From NCBI RefSeq assembly GCF_946463545.1, contig NZ_OX296583.1:682001-746000 (forward strand): DNA of 64,000 bases, written 5' to 3'. Position 1 is the stretch's first letter; every line of letters begins with the position of its first letter. The notes under the pieces were generated by a model that was given only the letters and a program-made list of their open reading frames with translations, ran no database searches and was not told the origin of the DNA. Shown in pieces: positions 44,523 to 58,945 of the stretch. Made by a program: the position numbers and the translations under genes. Source of the stretch: Methanothermococcus thermolithotrophicus DSM 2095. GTDB taxonomy: Archaea > AGJL01 > Methanococci > Methanococcales > Methanococcaceae.

Positions 44523-45302
44523 ATGAGATTGGGATTCTATAACCTACAGGGCGGTACTGGAAAAACCACTATTGCAGGAAATATCGCATATTACCTCAGT
44601 GATAAGGCAAAAACAATTTATGTAGATTGCGATATATACGCAGGTTCTGGAGCGATATTATTTGGTCTTGAAAATGCCCAACACACACTAAATTCTTATT
44701 TATCTGGAAATAGTGGGTTAAACGACAGTATTAACCATTATAGGGATTTGGCAGTCATAGTAAGCGATTCAACACCCAATGCATTTAATACAGATATCGA
44801 TCAGAAGAGGCTTTTAGAATTAATAGAGACGCTAAACGAAAACTACGATATAGTAATACTAGATTTACCACCCAATATCACAGAAGGTAACTTATTATTC
44901 TCGTCTTTAAACTTGGAAGAAAAAGTTGTAAGTAAGATGATAGTTGTAGCAGAGGACAGTATTCCTGGAATTGCAAATACTCTTAAAACCATAGAGTTAC
45001 TCTATGCACTTGATATAGACGTTGTTGGTGTTATTGTAAATAAATACCGAGATATTACAAATTTTGAAGAAGTATTGGAAGATGTTATGGCAGTATTACC
45101 ATACGATGAAAAAGTTGAACTTCAATGGGTAGAAGCTGTCCCAATTATTGAGAAGAAATCAAAGTTTAGTAGGGAATTAAGTTACTTAGCAGAAGATCTG
45201 GCAGAAGTATATATACAGAAAGACTTAGCCGCATTGAGAGCTCTAAAATTAGCAAAAGAATTAAAAGAAATAGGTCTAAAAAAGGTAGATGAAGAAGAAT
45301 AA
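44523..45302 (+). CDS. MinD/ParA-family ATPase
   Basis: 259 residues. Deviant Walker [27 protein letters not shown], Walker [11 protein letters not shown]. Proteins of this type position cellular structures or act in cofactor loading. The C-terminal helix is Lys/Glu-rich rather than an obvious MinD membrane helix. AGTGATACTT precedes ATG 44523. It is downstream of the exported protein and upstream of hisF, with cdhA further on; a CooC-like nickel role is possible but not supported by a metal motif. Confidence 0.82.
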   Translation: MRLGFYNLQGGTGKTTIAGNIAYYLSDKAKTIYVDCDIYAGSGAILFGLENAQHTLNSYLSGNSGLNDSINHYRDLAVIVSDSTPNAFNTDIDQKRLLELIETLNENYDIVILDLPPNITEGNLLFSSLNLEEKVVSKMIVVAEDSIPGIANTLKTIELLYALDIDVVGVIVNKYRDITNFEEVLEDVMAVLPYDEKVELQWVEAVPIIEKKSKFSRELSYLAEDLAEVYIQKDLAALRALKLAKELKEIGLKKVDEEE

Positions 45303-45333
45303 CATATGTATAAAATTCCATTTGGTGAAATAA

Positions 45334-46161
45334 ATGCTTACTAAGAGAATTATCCCATGTCTCGACATTAAAGAAGGTAGAGTAGTTAAAGGTACTAACT
45401 TCTTACAGTTGAAAGATGCTGGGGATCCGGTAGAACTGTCCAAGATATACAACGAACAAGGGGCCGATGAATTAGTATTCCTAGATATCACTGCATCCTA
45501 TGAAAAAAGAGACATACTAATTGATTTGGTTGAGAGAACTGCGGAACAGGTTTTTATCCCACTAACCGTTGGTGGAGGCATAAAATCAGTTGAAGATTTT
45601 AGAAGAATACTAAGAGCCGGTGCTGACAAAATATCAATAAACACTGCTGCAGTTAAAAACCCAAATCTCATAAAAGAAGCTGCAGATATATTCGGAGCTC
45701 AGTGTGTGGTTGTGGCCATTGATGCAAAAAGAAACTATGTAACTGAAGATGAACTGAGCTCTAAGAAGTTGGAAGATAAATACGTTATTAAAGTCGATGA
45801 TAACAAATACTGTTGGTTTGAAGTTTACATCTACGGAGGTAGAGAAGGAACAGGGATTGACGTGATTGAATGGGCCAAGGAGGCTGAGGAGTTAGGGGCT
45901 GGAGAAATATTATTAACAAGTATGGATGCAGATGGTACCAAAGATGGTTACGATAACCATTTAACAAAAGCCGTATCAGAAAATACCAAACTCCCAGTTA
46001 TTGCAAGTGGCGGTTGCGGCTGTGCAGAACATGTCTATGACACATTTAAATATGGAAAAGCGGATGCAGCTTTGATGGCCAGTATTTTACACTACCGGGA
46101 ATACACCGTTGAAGATATAAAAAATTATTTAAGAGAAAGGAATATTCCCGTCAGAATTTAA
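45334..46161 (+). CDS. hisF: Imidazole glycerol phosphate synthase, cyclase subunit
   Basis: 275 residues. TIM-barrel cyclase of histidine synthesis. [19 protein letters not shown] with catalytic Asp, [24 protein letters not shown], and [13 protein letters not shown] with the second Asp. GGTGAAATA precedes the ATG. About 20 residues longer than bacterial HisF, mainly in a charged insertion near residue 140 ([14 protein letters not shown]). Confidence 0.96.
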   Translation: MLTKRIIPCLDIKEGRVVKGTNFLQLKDAGDPVELSKIYNEQGADELVFLDITASYEKRDILIDLVERTAEQVFIPLTVGGGIKSVEDFRRILRAGADKISINTAAVKNPNLIKEAADIFGAQCVVVAIDAKRNYVTEDELSSKKLEDKYVIKVDDNKYCWFEVYIYGGREGTGIDVIEWAKEAEELGAGEILLTSMDADGTKDGYDNHLTKAVSENTKLPVIASGGCGCAEHVYDTFKYGKADAALMASILHYREYTVEDIKNYLRERNIPVRI

Positions 46162-46268
46162 ACAATTAAAACTCCTTTTTATCAGTATTTTTTATTAATA
46201 CTCCACTTCAATAATTTCATAAAAAAGTATATATATACTAATTATACAGTATTTTTTTCAGAACTATC

Positions 46269-46287
46269 ATGATTAATAATGATAAAT
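46269..46287 (+). promoter_or_regulatory. cdh ATGAT-box motif, copy before cdhA
   Basis: ATGATTAATAATGATAAAT, 25 bp before the cdhA ATG and downstream of a TATATATA at about 46229. Just after it lies the palindrome GACAATTGTC (46290-46299). Confidence 0.65.
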
Positions 46288-46312
46288 TTGACAATTGTCG
46301 AATGGTGGGATA

Positions 46313-48631
46313 ATGAATATAGAATGTGATATAAATCATATATTATCATCAAATATTAAATCAAAAAACTTGAAAATAAAAGGAAATATAAAATTTTCGG
46401 AAGCTCCAGTGGCAGAGGAGGATTTTGAACCTATGGGACCTACCCCAAAGCCAAAAATACCGACCCTTAGGAAGTGGGATTTCAAACTGTTAAAGAGGTA
46501 TCCTCCTTTTTACATGCCAATCTGTGATATGTGCTGTCTATGTACCTTTGGAAAGTGTGATTTAAGCAGGGGTAAAAAAGGAGCCTGTGGGTTGAATATT
46601 TCATCTCAGCAAGCTAGGATAGTATTGATAGCGTGCTGTATAGGTACGGCATGTCATGCTGGACACAGTAGGCATCTAATACACACGTTGATTGAAAAAT
46701 TAGGGAAGGATTACCCTATAGATATGGGGAACAATATAGATGTAGAAGCACCAATAACAAGGACGATAATGGGCATTAAGCCAAAAACACTTGGAGATTT
46801 AGAAAAGGTTTTAGACTACTGTGAGGAACAAATCACACACTTACTTTCAGCAGCTCACACCGGCCAGGAAGGTAGCAGTTTAGACTTTGAAAGTAAGGCC
46901 ATGCATGCAGGTATGATCGACGATTTAGCAAGGGAAGTTGGGGACATTGCTCAAATAGTAGGTCTTAAAATGCCTTGTGGGGATGAAAATGCACCATTAA
47001 TCGATTTAGGACTTAAAACAGTCGATAAGAATAAACCAGTAATTCTGTGCATAGGTCATAACGTCGTTCCTGGCGCAGAGATTATGGATTACATAGAAAA
47101 GAAAAACTTAGAAGATGATATAGAAGTCTGTGGTATATGCTGTACTGCCATAGATGTAAGTAGATATAATGACAGGGCCAAAGTTATTGGACCTTTATCA
47201 AGGCAGTTGATGTTCGTCAGAAGTGGAATCGCAGATGTAATTGTGGTGGACGAACAGTGTATAAGAACAGATATATTGGAAGAAGCCAAAAAAACTGGAT
47301 CCATTTTGATAGCAACAAATGAAAAAATGTGTTTGGGATTGGAAGATCTTTCCCACTTAAGTGACGATGAAATTATAAGCACCATATTAAGAAATAGAGC
47401 TGGTTTAATACTGGATGAGAGCAAAGTCGGTAAAATAGCAGTTGAACTTGCAAAGATTGTTTCAGAAGAAAGAAAAGATAAAAAATATCTTCCTGAATTG
47501 GAAGAAGTTAGAAAACTTGCAAATGAATGTACAGAGTGCGAATGGTGTAACAGAGTATGTCCGAACTCATTTGAAATAAAAGAAGCCATGATAGATGCCA
47601 AGGAAGGGAATTTTGACAAATTCATTGAACTATATGAAAAATGCTACAGTTGCGGAAGATGTGAATCAGAGTGTGAAAGAAACCTACCAATCGTAACTAT
47701 GACCACAAAAGTTGGAGACTATTTCTTCAAAGATCTGAACTTCAAAATTAGAGCTGGAAGAGGTCCAGTACAAGATATTGAAATAAGAAGAGTAGGAGCT
47801 CCTATTGTATTCGGAGATATTCCAGGGGTTGTAGCATTGGTAGGTTGTAGCAACCATCCAAATGGGGAAGAGGAGGTAGCTCTTATAGCCAAGGAGTTCC
47901 TTGAAAGAAAGTACATAGTTGTCACCACAGGATGTGCCGCAATGGCAATTGGAATGTGGAAGGATGAAGATGGAAAAACACTTTATGAAAAATATCCTGG
48001 TGAGTTCACAGCAGGAGGTCTTGTAAATTGTGGAAGCTGTTTAAGTAACTGCCACATAACAGGAGCTGCCATAAAAATAGCCAGTGTATTCGCCAAAGTA
48101 CCTTTAAGAGGAAACTACGAAGAAGTTGCAGATTATATATTAAACAGAGTTGGAGCGGTTGGTGTTGCATGGGGGGCAATGTCCCAGAAAGCTGCTGCAA
48201 TTGCCACCGGCGTTAATAGATGGGGTATTCCAGTAATAGTAGGACCACATTCAACCAAGTACAGAAGAATGTACCTAAGTGACGGAGAAGACTTCGAAGT
48301 AATGGATAAGAGAACAAAAGAAATAATGAAAACAGATCCTACTCCAGAACATTTAATAACTTCTGCTGAGAGCATGAAAGAAACTATGGTATTAATACCT
48401 AAACTATGTATGAGACCTAATGACGGTCCTAAAGGTAGGGGAATGAAGATATATCACTACGTAGATGTCTATGAAAAGTACTTTGGTTGCATGCCACCAG
48501 ACCTGGAAAAATTCGTCAGAACAGAAGCAGATATTCCATTTATGATAAAGGATAAAGTTATGAAGTATTTAAAAGAAAAAGGATGGAAACCAAGAGAAAA
48601 GATACCAAAAGAGCCGACGTTAATCTATTAA
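46313..48631 (+). CDS. cdhA: Acetyl-CoA decarbonylase/synthase alpha subunit (CO dehydrogenase)
   Basis: 772 residues. Ni-Fe-S carbon monoxide dehydrogenase. N-terminal [20 protein letters not shown] (B/D cluster Cys), HAGHSRHL, two ferredoxin motifs [12 protein letters not shown] and [12 protein letters not shown], and C-cluster Cys/His in [22 protein letters not shown] and GSCLSNCH. Length and motif order match methanogen CdhA. ATG 46313 follows GGTGGGATA. It starts the cdhAB-ferredoxin group, with the ATGAT-box motif upstream. Confidence 0.95.
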   Translation: MNIECDINHILSSNIKSKNLKIKGNIKFSEAPVAEEDFEPMGPTPKPKIPTLRKWDFKLLKRYPPFYMPICDMCCLCTFGKCDLSRGKKGACGLNISSQQARIVLIACCIGTACHAGHSRHLIHTLIEKLGKDYPIDMGNNIDVEAPITRTIMGIKPKTLGDLEKVLDYCEEQITHLLSAAHTGQEGSSLDFESKAMHAGMIDDLAREVGDIAQIVGLKMPCGDENAPLIDLGLKTVDKNKPVILCIGHNVVPGAEIMDYIEKKNLEDDIEVCGICCTAIDVSRYNDRAKVIGPLSRQLMFVRSGIADVIVVDEQCIRTDILEEAKKTGSILIATNEKMCLGLEDLSHLSDDEIISTILRNRAGLILDESKVGKIAVELAKIVSEERKDKKYLPELEEVRKLANECTECEWCNRVCPNSFEIKEAMIDAKEGNFDKFIELYEKCYSCGRCESECERNLPIVTMTTKVGDYFFKDLNFKIRAGRGPVQDIEIRRVGAPIVFGDIPGVVALVGCSNHPNGEEEVALIAKEFLERKYIVVTTGCAAMAIGMWKDEDGKTLYEKYPGEFTAGGLVNCGSCLSNCHITGAAIKIASVFAKVPLRGNYEEVADYILNRVGAVGVAWGAMSQKAAAIATGVNRWGIPVIVGPHSTKYRRMYLSDGEDFEVMDKRTKEIMKTDPTPEHLITSAESMKETMVLIPKLCMRPNDGPKGRGMKIYHYVDVYEKYFGCMPPDLEKFVRTEADIPFMIKDKVMKYLKEKGWKPREKIPKEPTLIY

Positions 48632-48664
48632 ACTAAATACTAAAACATATTTTTGGGTGAAAAA

Positions 48665-49099
48665 ATGCTTGGAAAAACTACGCCTTATCAGCCAACTGCA
48701 GGAACTAATTTAAATCATGCTGAATTGATAAGTACAAAAATAGTCGCTCAAATGATAAAAAGAAGTAAAAATCCAATATTAATAGTTGGAGATAAAGGGG
48801 AAGGGATAGAACATTTAGAAAATCTCAATATAAAAAAAATCCATGTTCCAAAAGATATGAATTTACTCGATGCCATGAAGATGATTTCAAAGGAAGATTA
48901 TGATTTAGCCCTATTCTCTGGAATTACATACTACTACCTCGCCCAGGCTCTAACACATTTAAAACATTTCTCAGATATTGTAACTATAACAATTGACAGA
49001 TATTATCACCCAAATGCAAAATATTCATTTCCAAATATGGAAACTGTAGAATATATAGAAGCCGTTAAAAGACTTGTAATACTTTGCAATAATCCCTAA
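48665..49099 (+). CDS. cdhB: Acetyl-CoA decarbonylase/synthase epsilon subunit
   Basis: 144 residues. Small Rossmann-like subunit bound to CdhA; PYQPTAGTNLNHAELISTKI and PILIVGDKGEGIEHLENL are typical. ATG 48665 follows GGGTGAAAAA. It lies 33 bp after cdhA and 12 bp before the ferredoxin gene. Confidence 0.92.
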   Translation: MLGKTTPYQPTAGTNLNHAELISTKIVAQMIKRSKNPILIVGDKGEGIEHLENLNIKKIHVPKDMNLLDAMKMISKEDYDLALFSGITYYYLAQALTHLKHFSDIVTITIDRYYHPNAKYSFPNMETVEYIEAVKRLVILCNNP

Positions 49100-49111
49100 T
49101 TTGGTGAAAAA

Positions 49112-49567
49112 ATGAATCCAAAGATAATAGTACTTGACCCATCAAAGTGCTCAAAATGTGATGACTGCATTAATAAATGTAAAGAAGTTCATGGCACTAG
49201 CAGAATTAAAAAAGCAGGTACTGTTCCAGTGTTTTGCATGCAGTGTGAAAATGCTCCATGTATGGAAATATGCCCCGTAAACGCAATATACTTAAAAGAA
49301 AATATTACCATAGTAAACGAGGATAAATGCATTGGCTGTGGGATGTGTGAGATAGCCTGTCCAATTGGGGCGATATTCATTGAAGATGGAATTGCACATA
49401 AATGTACTCTATGTATGGATACTGATAGAATCACCCCAGCTTGTGTTGAAGCATGTAAGGATAACGCACTTAGATTTATCTGCAATGAATGTTTAGATAT
49501 GGTAAAAGAAGAAAGAAGAAATAAGTTAATGAAAATAATAAGTGATGAATGGAGAGAAGAAATATAA
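49112..49567 (+). CDS. CooF-like 4Fe-4S ferredoxin of the CODH cluster
   Basis: 151 residues. Four cluster motifs (CSKCDDCINKC, CMQCENAPCMEICP, CIGCGMCEIACP, CTLCMD with later CVEAC) match the CooF/HycB electron-transfer family. Located between cdhB and cdhC, it probably carries electrons from CO dehydrogenase. GGTGAAAAA precedes the ATG. Confidence 0.92.
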   Translation: MNPKIIVLDPSKCSKCDDCINKCKEVHGTSRIKKAGTVPVFCMQCENAPCMEICPVNAIYLKENITIVNEDKCIGCGMCEIACPIGAIFIEDGIAHKCTLCMDTDRITPACVEACKDNALRFICNECLDMVKEERRNKLMKIISDEWREEI

Positions 49568-49729
49568 TCTCAATAATCATATGAATTTTCTTATTTTATT
49601 ACATCATAATATTATTTTTAGAGTATATAATAAAAAGGCATAAATATCTTTTTTTAAAAATGTTTAACAATTATAATGATTAATAATGATGAATATACTT
49701 TATAATAGTCAATTGGCTTGGTGAGAAAA
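49568..49729 (+). promoter_or_regulatory. cdhC promoter region with ATGAT-box motif
   Basis: The 162-bp gap has a TATA-like TAAATATC near 49641 and ATGATTAATAATGATGAAT at 49676-49694, one base different from the cdhA copy, 35 bp before the cdhC ATG. A separate promoter for cdhC is therefore likely. No small gene is visible. Confidence 0.6.
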
Positions 49730-52003
49730 ATGGTCGTTGAAAATATAATTGAAGGGGCCAAAAAGGTGTTAAGTTTAACAAAAGAAAGCCTGAAAGATGT
49801 AGAAAACAAACCAGTGGGTTACAAAGATACAAACTATAATTTACCTACAATACGCGGGCTACTTGGAAAAGAGATCAAGAACCTTGACGAATTGAAAGAA
49901 TTTATAAATTCTCTCGAAGTTAAAGAAGAAGCTACCTTAGAAAATGCCCTTGATGCAGGGGTTTTAACCTTAATGTGTGCAGAGGCTTTAGAAACTCTAA
50001 AGTATGCTACAGAAGAAGAACCCTATAAGGAACCTTATGTTGGATTTATCCCTGATAAAATTATAAGGGATTTAGGGGTCCCACTTGTAGAAGGAAAGAT
50101 TCCAGCCATTTTTGTAGTTATTGGGAAAGTAGGGGATAGTGAAAAATTAAAGAAATTAATTGATGACATAAAAAAGAGAAATATTTTGACCTTATTTATT
50201 GGGGACATTGTTAAAGAATTGGATGAAGCAGGTATAGAGTACGGACTGGATAAGCTATTAGTTCCAGTTGGAGAAGGTATAACCTCCGCAGCTCATGCTG
50301 CAAACCTTGCCATAAGGGTGCCTTTAATATATGGAGGTATTGAACCTGGAAAAACAGAAGATATAATCGACTACATAAAAAATAAAGTTCCCGCAATTGT
50401 TATAGCATTGGGGGAAATTGATGATATAACCTTATCAGCAGGTGCTGGATGTATAAAGGCGGGGGTTCCTGTTATAACAAACAACCCAGTTCCTGAAATA
50501 AAAGGAGCTCTGGAAAGTTCAGACATTGATAATATTGTAGAAAATGCTTTAAAAATGAAAAATATTGAGGTAAGGACGGTGACAGAAATGGACGAAACAG
50601 AAATTCCTGTATCAGTAGGGCCTATGAATGAAGGAGAAAGAGTAAGAGGTCCAGACATGCATGTTGAACTTGCAGGACCTAAGTCATTTGGTTTTGAACT
50701 TGTAACGGTAGTAGATGAAGCTTCTGATGAGGTTAAAATAATTGGAAAAGACATTAAAGACATGGAAGAAGGTAGTAGATCACCTTTTGCAGTAATCATC
50801 AGAGTTAGTGGAGATAATCTGGAAGAAGATTTAGAAGGAGTATTGGAAAGAAGAATCCACGAGTTTTTCAACTACATAGAAGGTGTCATGCACTTAAACC
50901 AAAGAGATAGCGTCTGGATCAGAGTAAACAAAAACGCTGCTAAAAAAGGTTTAAGTCTCCAACACATAGGAAAAATTGTTCAAAGTTTATATAAGGCAGA
51001 ATTTCCATTCATAAAGAATATAGATGTCATATTGATCACAGATGAGGAGGAAGTTAAAAAAGAATTGGAAAACGCAAAACAAATCTACGACAGAAGAGAT
51101 GCAAGAGCCAGGGATTTAAATGAAGAAGATGTTGATGTATTTTACGGATGCATCATGTGTCAAAGTTTTGCTCCTACCCACATCTGTGTTATAACCCCTA
51201 ACAAACCTGCATTATGTGGTGGTATAAACTACTTTGATGCCAGAGCTGCAGCAAAAATAGATCCTGAAGGTCCAATATTTGAGATACCTAAAGGAGAATT
51301 AATAGATGAAACTAAAGGCATCTATAGTACTATAAATGAGGTAGTTAAAGAGAAATCACAGGGTTCAATCGAAGAAATAGCATTACATAGTATAATGGAA
51401 AAACCTTCAACCTCATGTGGTTGCTTTGAAGCCATTACCTTCTATATCCCAGAAGTTGATGGATTTGGTATTGTCCATAGGGACTTTAAAGGAGAAACCC
51501 CGATGGGCGTTCCATTCTCAGCACTTGCAGGACAGTGTAGTGGTGGAAAACAGGTTGAAGGTTTCTGTGGAATGTGTATTGAATACATGAGGTCATCTAA
51601 ATTCTTCCAGGCCGATGGAGGATGGAAAAGAGTTGTATGGATGCCTAGTGAATTAAAAGAAAGGGTTAAAGAATCAATCCCTGAAGAATTGCTTGATAAA
51701 ATAGCAACAGAAGAGAACGTATCAGATACAAACGAATTACAGGAATTCTTAAGAAGCAAAGCCCACCCAATCGTTGAAAGTTGGACTGAAATGGCTGAAC
51801 CTGAAATGGAGGAAGCTGTTGAAGAAGCAGGATTTGAAGGCGACTTTGAAAGTTCAGCAGGTTCTGACTTTGTAGTTCCTACCATGGAATTACCTGCAGG
51901 ATTTGGAGGACTACCGTCTAACTTCAAGATAATACTTAAAAATGCAGTTATTAAAGCTGAAAAGATAATAATAACAAAAGAAGATGGAAAATCAAAAAAA
52001 TAA
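49730..52003 (+). CDS. cdhC: Acetyl-CoA decarbonylase/synthase beta subunit (acetyl-CoA synthase)
   Basis: 757 residues, longer than the usual archaeal beta subunit of about 460-480 residues. The N-terminal part (residues 1-280) resembles the first domain of bacterial acetyl-CoA synthase. It is followed by the AdoMet-like region and the A-cluster Cys residues (FYGCIMCQSFAPTHICVI, CGGINYFDARAAA, PSTSCGCFEAITFYIPEVDG). The acidic C-terminal stretch precedes the FGGLPSNFKIILKNA motif. ATG 49730 follows GGTGAGAAAA. Nickel ligands CGC and the fourth Cys are intact. Confidence 0.93.
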   Translation: MVVENIIEGAKKVLSLTKESLKDVENKPVGYKDTNYNLPTIRGLLGKEIKNLDELKEFINSLEVKEEATLENALDAGVLTLMCAEALETLKYATEEEPYKEPYVGFIPDKIIRDLGVPLVEGKIPAIFVVIGKVGDSEKLKKLIDDIKKRNILTLFIGDIVKELDEAGIEYGLDKLLVPVGEGITSAAHAANLAIRVPLIYGGIEPGKTEDIIDYIKNKVPAIVIALGEIDDITLSAGAGCIKAGVPVITNNPVPEIKGALESSDIDNIVENALKMKNIEVRTVTEMDETEIPVSVGPMNEGERVRGPDMHVELAGPKSFGFELVTVVDEASDEVKIIGKDIKDMEEGSRSPFAVIIRVSGDNLEEDLEGVLERRIHEFFNYIEGVMHLNQRDSVWIRVNKNAAKKGLSLQHIGKIVQSLYKAEFPFIKNIDVILITDEEEVKKELENAKQIYDRRDARARDLNEEDVDVFYGCIMCQSFAPTHICVITPNKPALCGGINYFDARAAAKIDPEGPIFEIPKGELIDETKGIYSTINEVVKEKSQGSIEEIALHSIMEKPSTSCGCFEAITFYIPEVDGFGIVHRDFKGETPMGVPFSALAGQCSGGKQVEGFCGMCIEYMRSSKFFQADGGWKRVVWMPSELKERVKESIPEELLDKIATEENVSDTNELQEFLRSKAHPIVESWTEMAEPEMEEAVEEAGFEGDFESSAGSDFVVPTMELPAGFGGLPSNFKIILKNAVIKAEKIIITKEDGKSKK

Positions 52004-52027
52004 TTTAATTAATTTTTTACCATTTAT

Positions 52028-52513
52028 TTATTTTTTATTCTCTGAGCTCTCTATTTTTTTAATCATGTCTTCGGCAAATTTTCTTAATCGTTTAATCTCA
52101 AGGTCGGATTCACACAATACATCAAGGTCTATACCTTCTCCCCTTAAAAATGATATGTAATATAATGATAACAAATGAATAGTAACCATTTCTGAAACTT
52201 TTTCAATACTTTTTAATTCTGAATTCTCTTTTATATCAACTTCATCTAAAAACTTTAAAATAACACGTAATACATCTTCAGATATCCATTTTATATCGCA
52301 ATAGTATGGGAATAGTTTTTTTGCCTGTTCCTTTCCATAATTCGCAACAATATGCTGTATCCATTTCAAAAGAATAACCGTAGTTTCAACTGAATTATCC
52401 AATTTAGACAATAAATAACCATCATCATTCTGTTTTTTATTTTTAATTATCTCAGAATTTTCTAGTTTGGATATACATTCCTTAAGTTTTTCCAGTGAAT
52501 CCATGGACAGCAT
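52028..52513 (-). CDS. Stand-alone archaellum accessory ArlD/ArlE-domain protein
   Basis: 161 residues. The C-terminal domain (TVILLKWIQHIVANYGKEQA, YYCDIKWISEDVLRVILKFL, HLLSLYYISFLRG) has the FlaD/FlaE pattern, in which these domains bind the motor ArlH/ArlI, with an N-terminal coiled-coil-like region. No arl operon genes are nearby, so it may be an orphan paralog. Start at ATG 52513 has a GGGGT site three bases upstream; ATG 52504 is an alternative. Confidence 0.7.
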   Translation of the reverse strand: MLSMDSLEKLKECISKLENSEIIKNKKQNDDGYLLSKLDNSVETTVILLKWIQHIVANYGKEQAKKLFPYYCDIKWISEDVLRVILKFLDEVDIKENSELKSIEKVSEMVTIHLLSLYYISFLRGEGIDLDVLCESDLEIKRLRKFAEDMIKKIESSENKK

Positions 52514-52637
52514 AGTACCCCTACTAATAAGTTCTAAATTAATTAGGGGTACTATTTTATTTATATTTTTCTATAAAATAGCATATTTAAATTTACAAAT
52601 TTAGTCGATTATAAAAAAAGAATTTTTCCCTCAGGGA

Positions 52638-52682
52638 TCGTGCATAAGCCCCTTGTGTCTTTAAGTGTCCAGATATTCTGTT
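52638..52682. repeat. 3' arm of 23S pre-rRNA processing stem
   Basis: The segment complements 55649-55693 (arms AAACAGAATATCTGG and AGACACAGGGGCTTATGCAC with near-identical partners). The paired ends bring the two sides of 23S together for cleavage by the splicing endonuclease. Confidence 0.85.
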
Positions 52683-52683
52683 T

Positions 52684-55640
<2,957 letters not shown>

Positions 55641-55648
55641 TAGTGGAT

Positions 55649-55693
55649 AAACAGAATATCTGGATATCACCAGACACAGGGGCTTATGCACGA
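55649..55693. repeat. 5' arm of 23S pre-rRNA processing stem
   Basis: It pairs with 52638-52682. With the 16S arms it defines a short 16S-23S spacer of about 155 bp with no tRNA. Confidence 0.85.
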
Positions 55694-55749
55694 CCTTCAC
55701 TTAAAATCCAGTCCTTCATCCATAACCTTGCGATTATGGATTGCACGCG

Positions 55750-55785
55750 TGTAAGCCCACAATCATTTGGTGCCTAGTAACGACC
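55750..55785. repeat. 3' arm of 16S pre-rRNA processing stem
   Basis: TGTAAGCCCACAATC and CCTAGTAACGACC are complemented at 57316-57352, with the imperfect bulge expected for a bulge-helix-bulge cut site. Confidence 0.85.
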
Positions 55786-55793
55786 TTTTTTTC

Positions 55794-57265
<1,472 letters not shown>

Positions 57266-57315
57266 AGTTGCCTTTAAGGCAACTACTCTCGTGGAGTACG
57301 TAAGGAATTGACATT

Positions 57316-57352
57316 GGTCGTTACTAGGTTTCACCTAGATTGTGGGCTTACA
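57316..57352. repeat. 5' arm of 16S pre-rRNA processing stem
   Basis: GGTCGTTACTAGG and GATTGTGGGCTTACA complement the arm at 55750-55785. Confidence 0.85.
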
Positions 57353-57483
57353 TCCAACCTGAGCTCTTTTAGTCAGGTTATCACATTTGCATAATATGAC
57401 CGTGATCTGGAGTTTGTATTGTTTTTAGGTATGAAACAATAGTATTTATTGAAATATAAATATAATTATTGTGAGGTGATTAC
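57353..57483. promoter_or_regulatory. Divergent promoter region of rRNA operon and DUF2098 gene
   Basis: The minus strand has TTATATTTATATTT (57451-57467), a plausible rRNA TATA element; the plus strand has GTGAGGTGA as ribosome site of the next gene. No small gene or 5S is visible. Confidence 0.45.
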
Positions 57484-57765
57484 ATGGTTCAGGACATTAA
57501 CAATAAAGAAATCATGGTAGGTTCCTACGTAAGGTACATAAACACCGGGACCAAAGGAATTGTAAAAGAGATAAAAGAAATAGATGGTGAGGAGTGGGTA
57601 GTTTTAGATAACGACCTCATGTATAAGCCATATATATTGGAAATCATCGAATATGACAATGAAAATGAAGAAGTAGATGAAAAAGAACTGATAAAAAAAG
57701 TTTTAGAAAATGAAGAAGTAGATTTAAGTGGTTCTTTAGACACGGATTCATGCGGTGCTGGATAA
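57484..57765 (+). CDS. DUF2098-type conserved archaeal protein
   Basis: 93 residues. A small SH3-like beta barrel at the start (IMVGSYVRYINTGTKGIVKE, EEWVVLDNDLMYKPYILEII) is followed by an acidic tail and a final DTDSCGAG. This matches the DUF2098 proteins of methanogens; function unknown. GAGGTGATTAC precedes the ATG. It is followed after 28 bp by the SelA-like gene. Confidence 0.78.
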   Translation: MVQDINNKEIMVGSYVRYINTGTKGIVKEIKEIDGEEWVVLDNDLMYKPYILEIIEYDNENEEVDEKELIKKVLENEEVDLSGSLDTDSCGAG

Positions 57766-57793
57766 CATTATATTTACTTTTTTAGGTGAAATG

Positions 57794-58864
57794 ATGGATG
57801 CTAACGATGAACTTAAAAGATTGGAACGGGCCAGAGAAATAATAAGAGAAATCATCAGGGAAAAAGGCCGAGAAAACCTATATGACCTCACAGGAATTGC
57901 AGGAGGCTTCGAAATAAGTGGTGAAGATATTTGTATTCTTGAAACATACATTGGGCCCGCATTATTCTCAGAAAAATTAAACGAATTAGGAATTCAACAT
58001 TTAAAAGGAGATTCAAAATTACATAAAGCCGTAGGGTTCAATAGAACTTCATCTGCAATATTGGCAACCATTATGGCTTTATCAAGCCACTTAAATAAAG
58101 TTGTCCATTATGTTCCTGAAAAACCATCGCATCCTTCAATTCCAAAAAGCTGTAAAATCTTCAGCCTTGAATACTTTGAAAGTGACTGCCTTGATGAAGT
58201 ATTGGAACTCATAGATAGTAAAACGCTAACCATAATCACCGGAGCCACCATGGATCATAAAATAGTTAATCTAGAAACTGCAAGAAAGATAATTCACCAT
58301 AGCAAAGAAAATGGATCCATCATTTTTATGGATGATGCATCGGGTGCCAGACTAAGGTTACTTTACAATCAACCATCTGCACTTGAATTAGGTGCTGATT
58401 TAGCAGTAACTAGTACTGACAAGCTAATGAACGGACCAAGAGCGGGTTTAATGGGTGGAAGAAAAGATTTAATAGATAAAATATATTCAATGGGTTTAAA
58501 ATACGGCTTAGAAGCTCAAGCACCTATTTTAGCTGCCATGGTAAATGCTCTTAAAAGTTTTAGATTAGATGGTTTAAAAAAGGCATTTGAAAGGGCTAAA
58601 AAAATTGATTTACATCCTCTGGAAAAATTGGGATTAGTATGTGAAAAGACTCCAACAGGGTTTGTAATCAAAAACTTCTCAGATGAAGAATCAGTAAAGA
58701 TTGCCCTAAATCTACTTAAAAATCATGGAATAATAACAATAGCAGCAGTGGGAATGCCTGGAGCAAGTAAAACATTGAGAATAGACTTTTGCTCAAAAGA
58801 TGCTGAAGTAGTCTCAAATGAGTACATTATAAACGCAATTATTGATTCAATTATCGTTGAATAA
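57794..58864 (+). CDS. SelA-like PLP-dependent enzyme (MJ0158 family)
   Basis: 356 residues. Fold-type I PLP enzyme: FNRTSSAILATIMALSSHLN, FMDDASGAR with cofactor Asp, and the candidate Schiff-base Lys in VTSTDKLMNGPRAGLMGGRK. It resembles bacterial selenocysteine synthase but belongs to the archaeal MJ0158 family, which is reported not to convert Ser-tRNA-Sec (archaea use PSTK/SepSecS). The second of two ATGs (57794) is best placed behind AGGTGA. A DUF2098 gene precedes it, as in Methanocaldococcus. Confidence 0.88.
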   Translation: MDANDELKRLERAREIIREIIREKGRENLYDLTGIAGGFEISGEDICILETYIGPALFSEKLNELGIQHLKGDSKLHKAVGFNRTSSAILATIMALSSHLNKVVHYVPEKPSHPSIPKSCKIFSLEYFESDCLDEVLELIDSKTLTIITGATMDHKIVNLETARKIIHHSKENGSIIFMDDASGARLRLLYNQPSALELGADLAVTSTDKLMNGPRAGLMGGRKDLIDKIYSMGLKYGLEAQAPILAAMVNALKSFRLDGLKKAFERAKKIDLHPLEKLGLVCEKTPTGFVIKNFSDEESVKIALNLLKNHGIITIAAVGMPGASKTLRIDFCSKDAEVVSNEYIINAIIDSIIVE

Positions 58865-58945
58865 AATCCTTTGATTTTCATAACTCTTTGCTCACTACTA
58901 ACTTCGATCACTACGGTTGAATAAAAAAATAGTAGGCAAATGCTA

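Noticed and set aside
52520-52640. 5S rRNA downstream of 23S
   Set aside because: No 5S-like helix or conserved sequence is seen in this AT-rich stretch.
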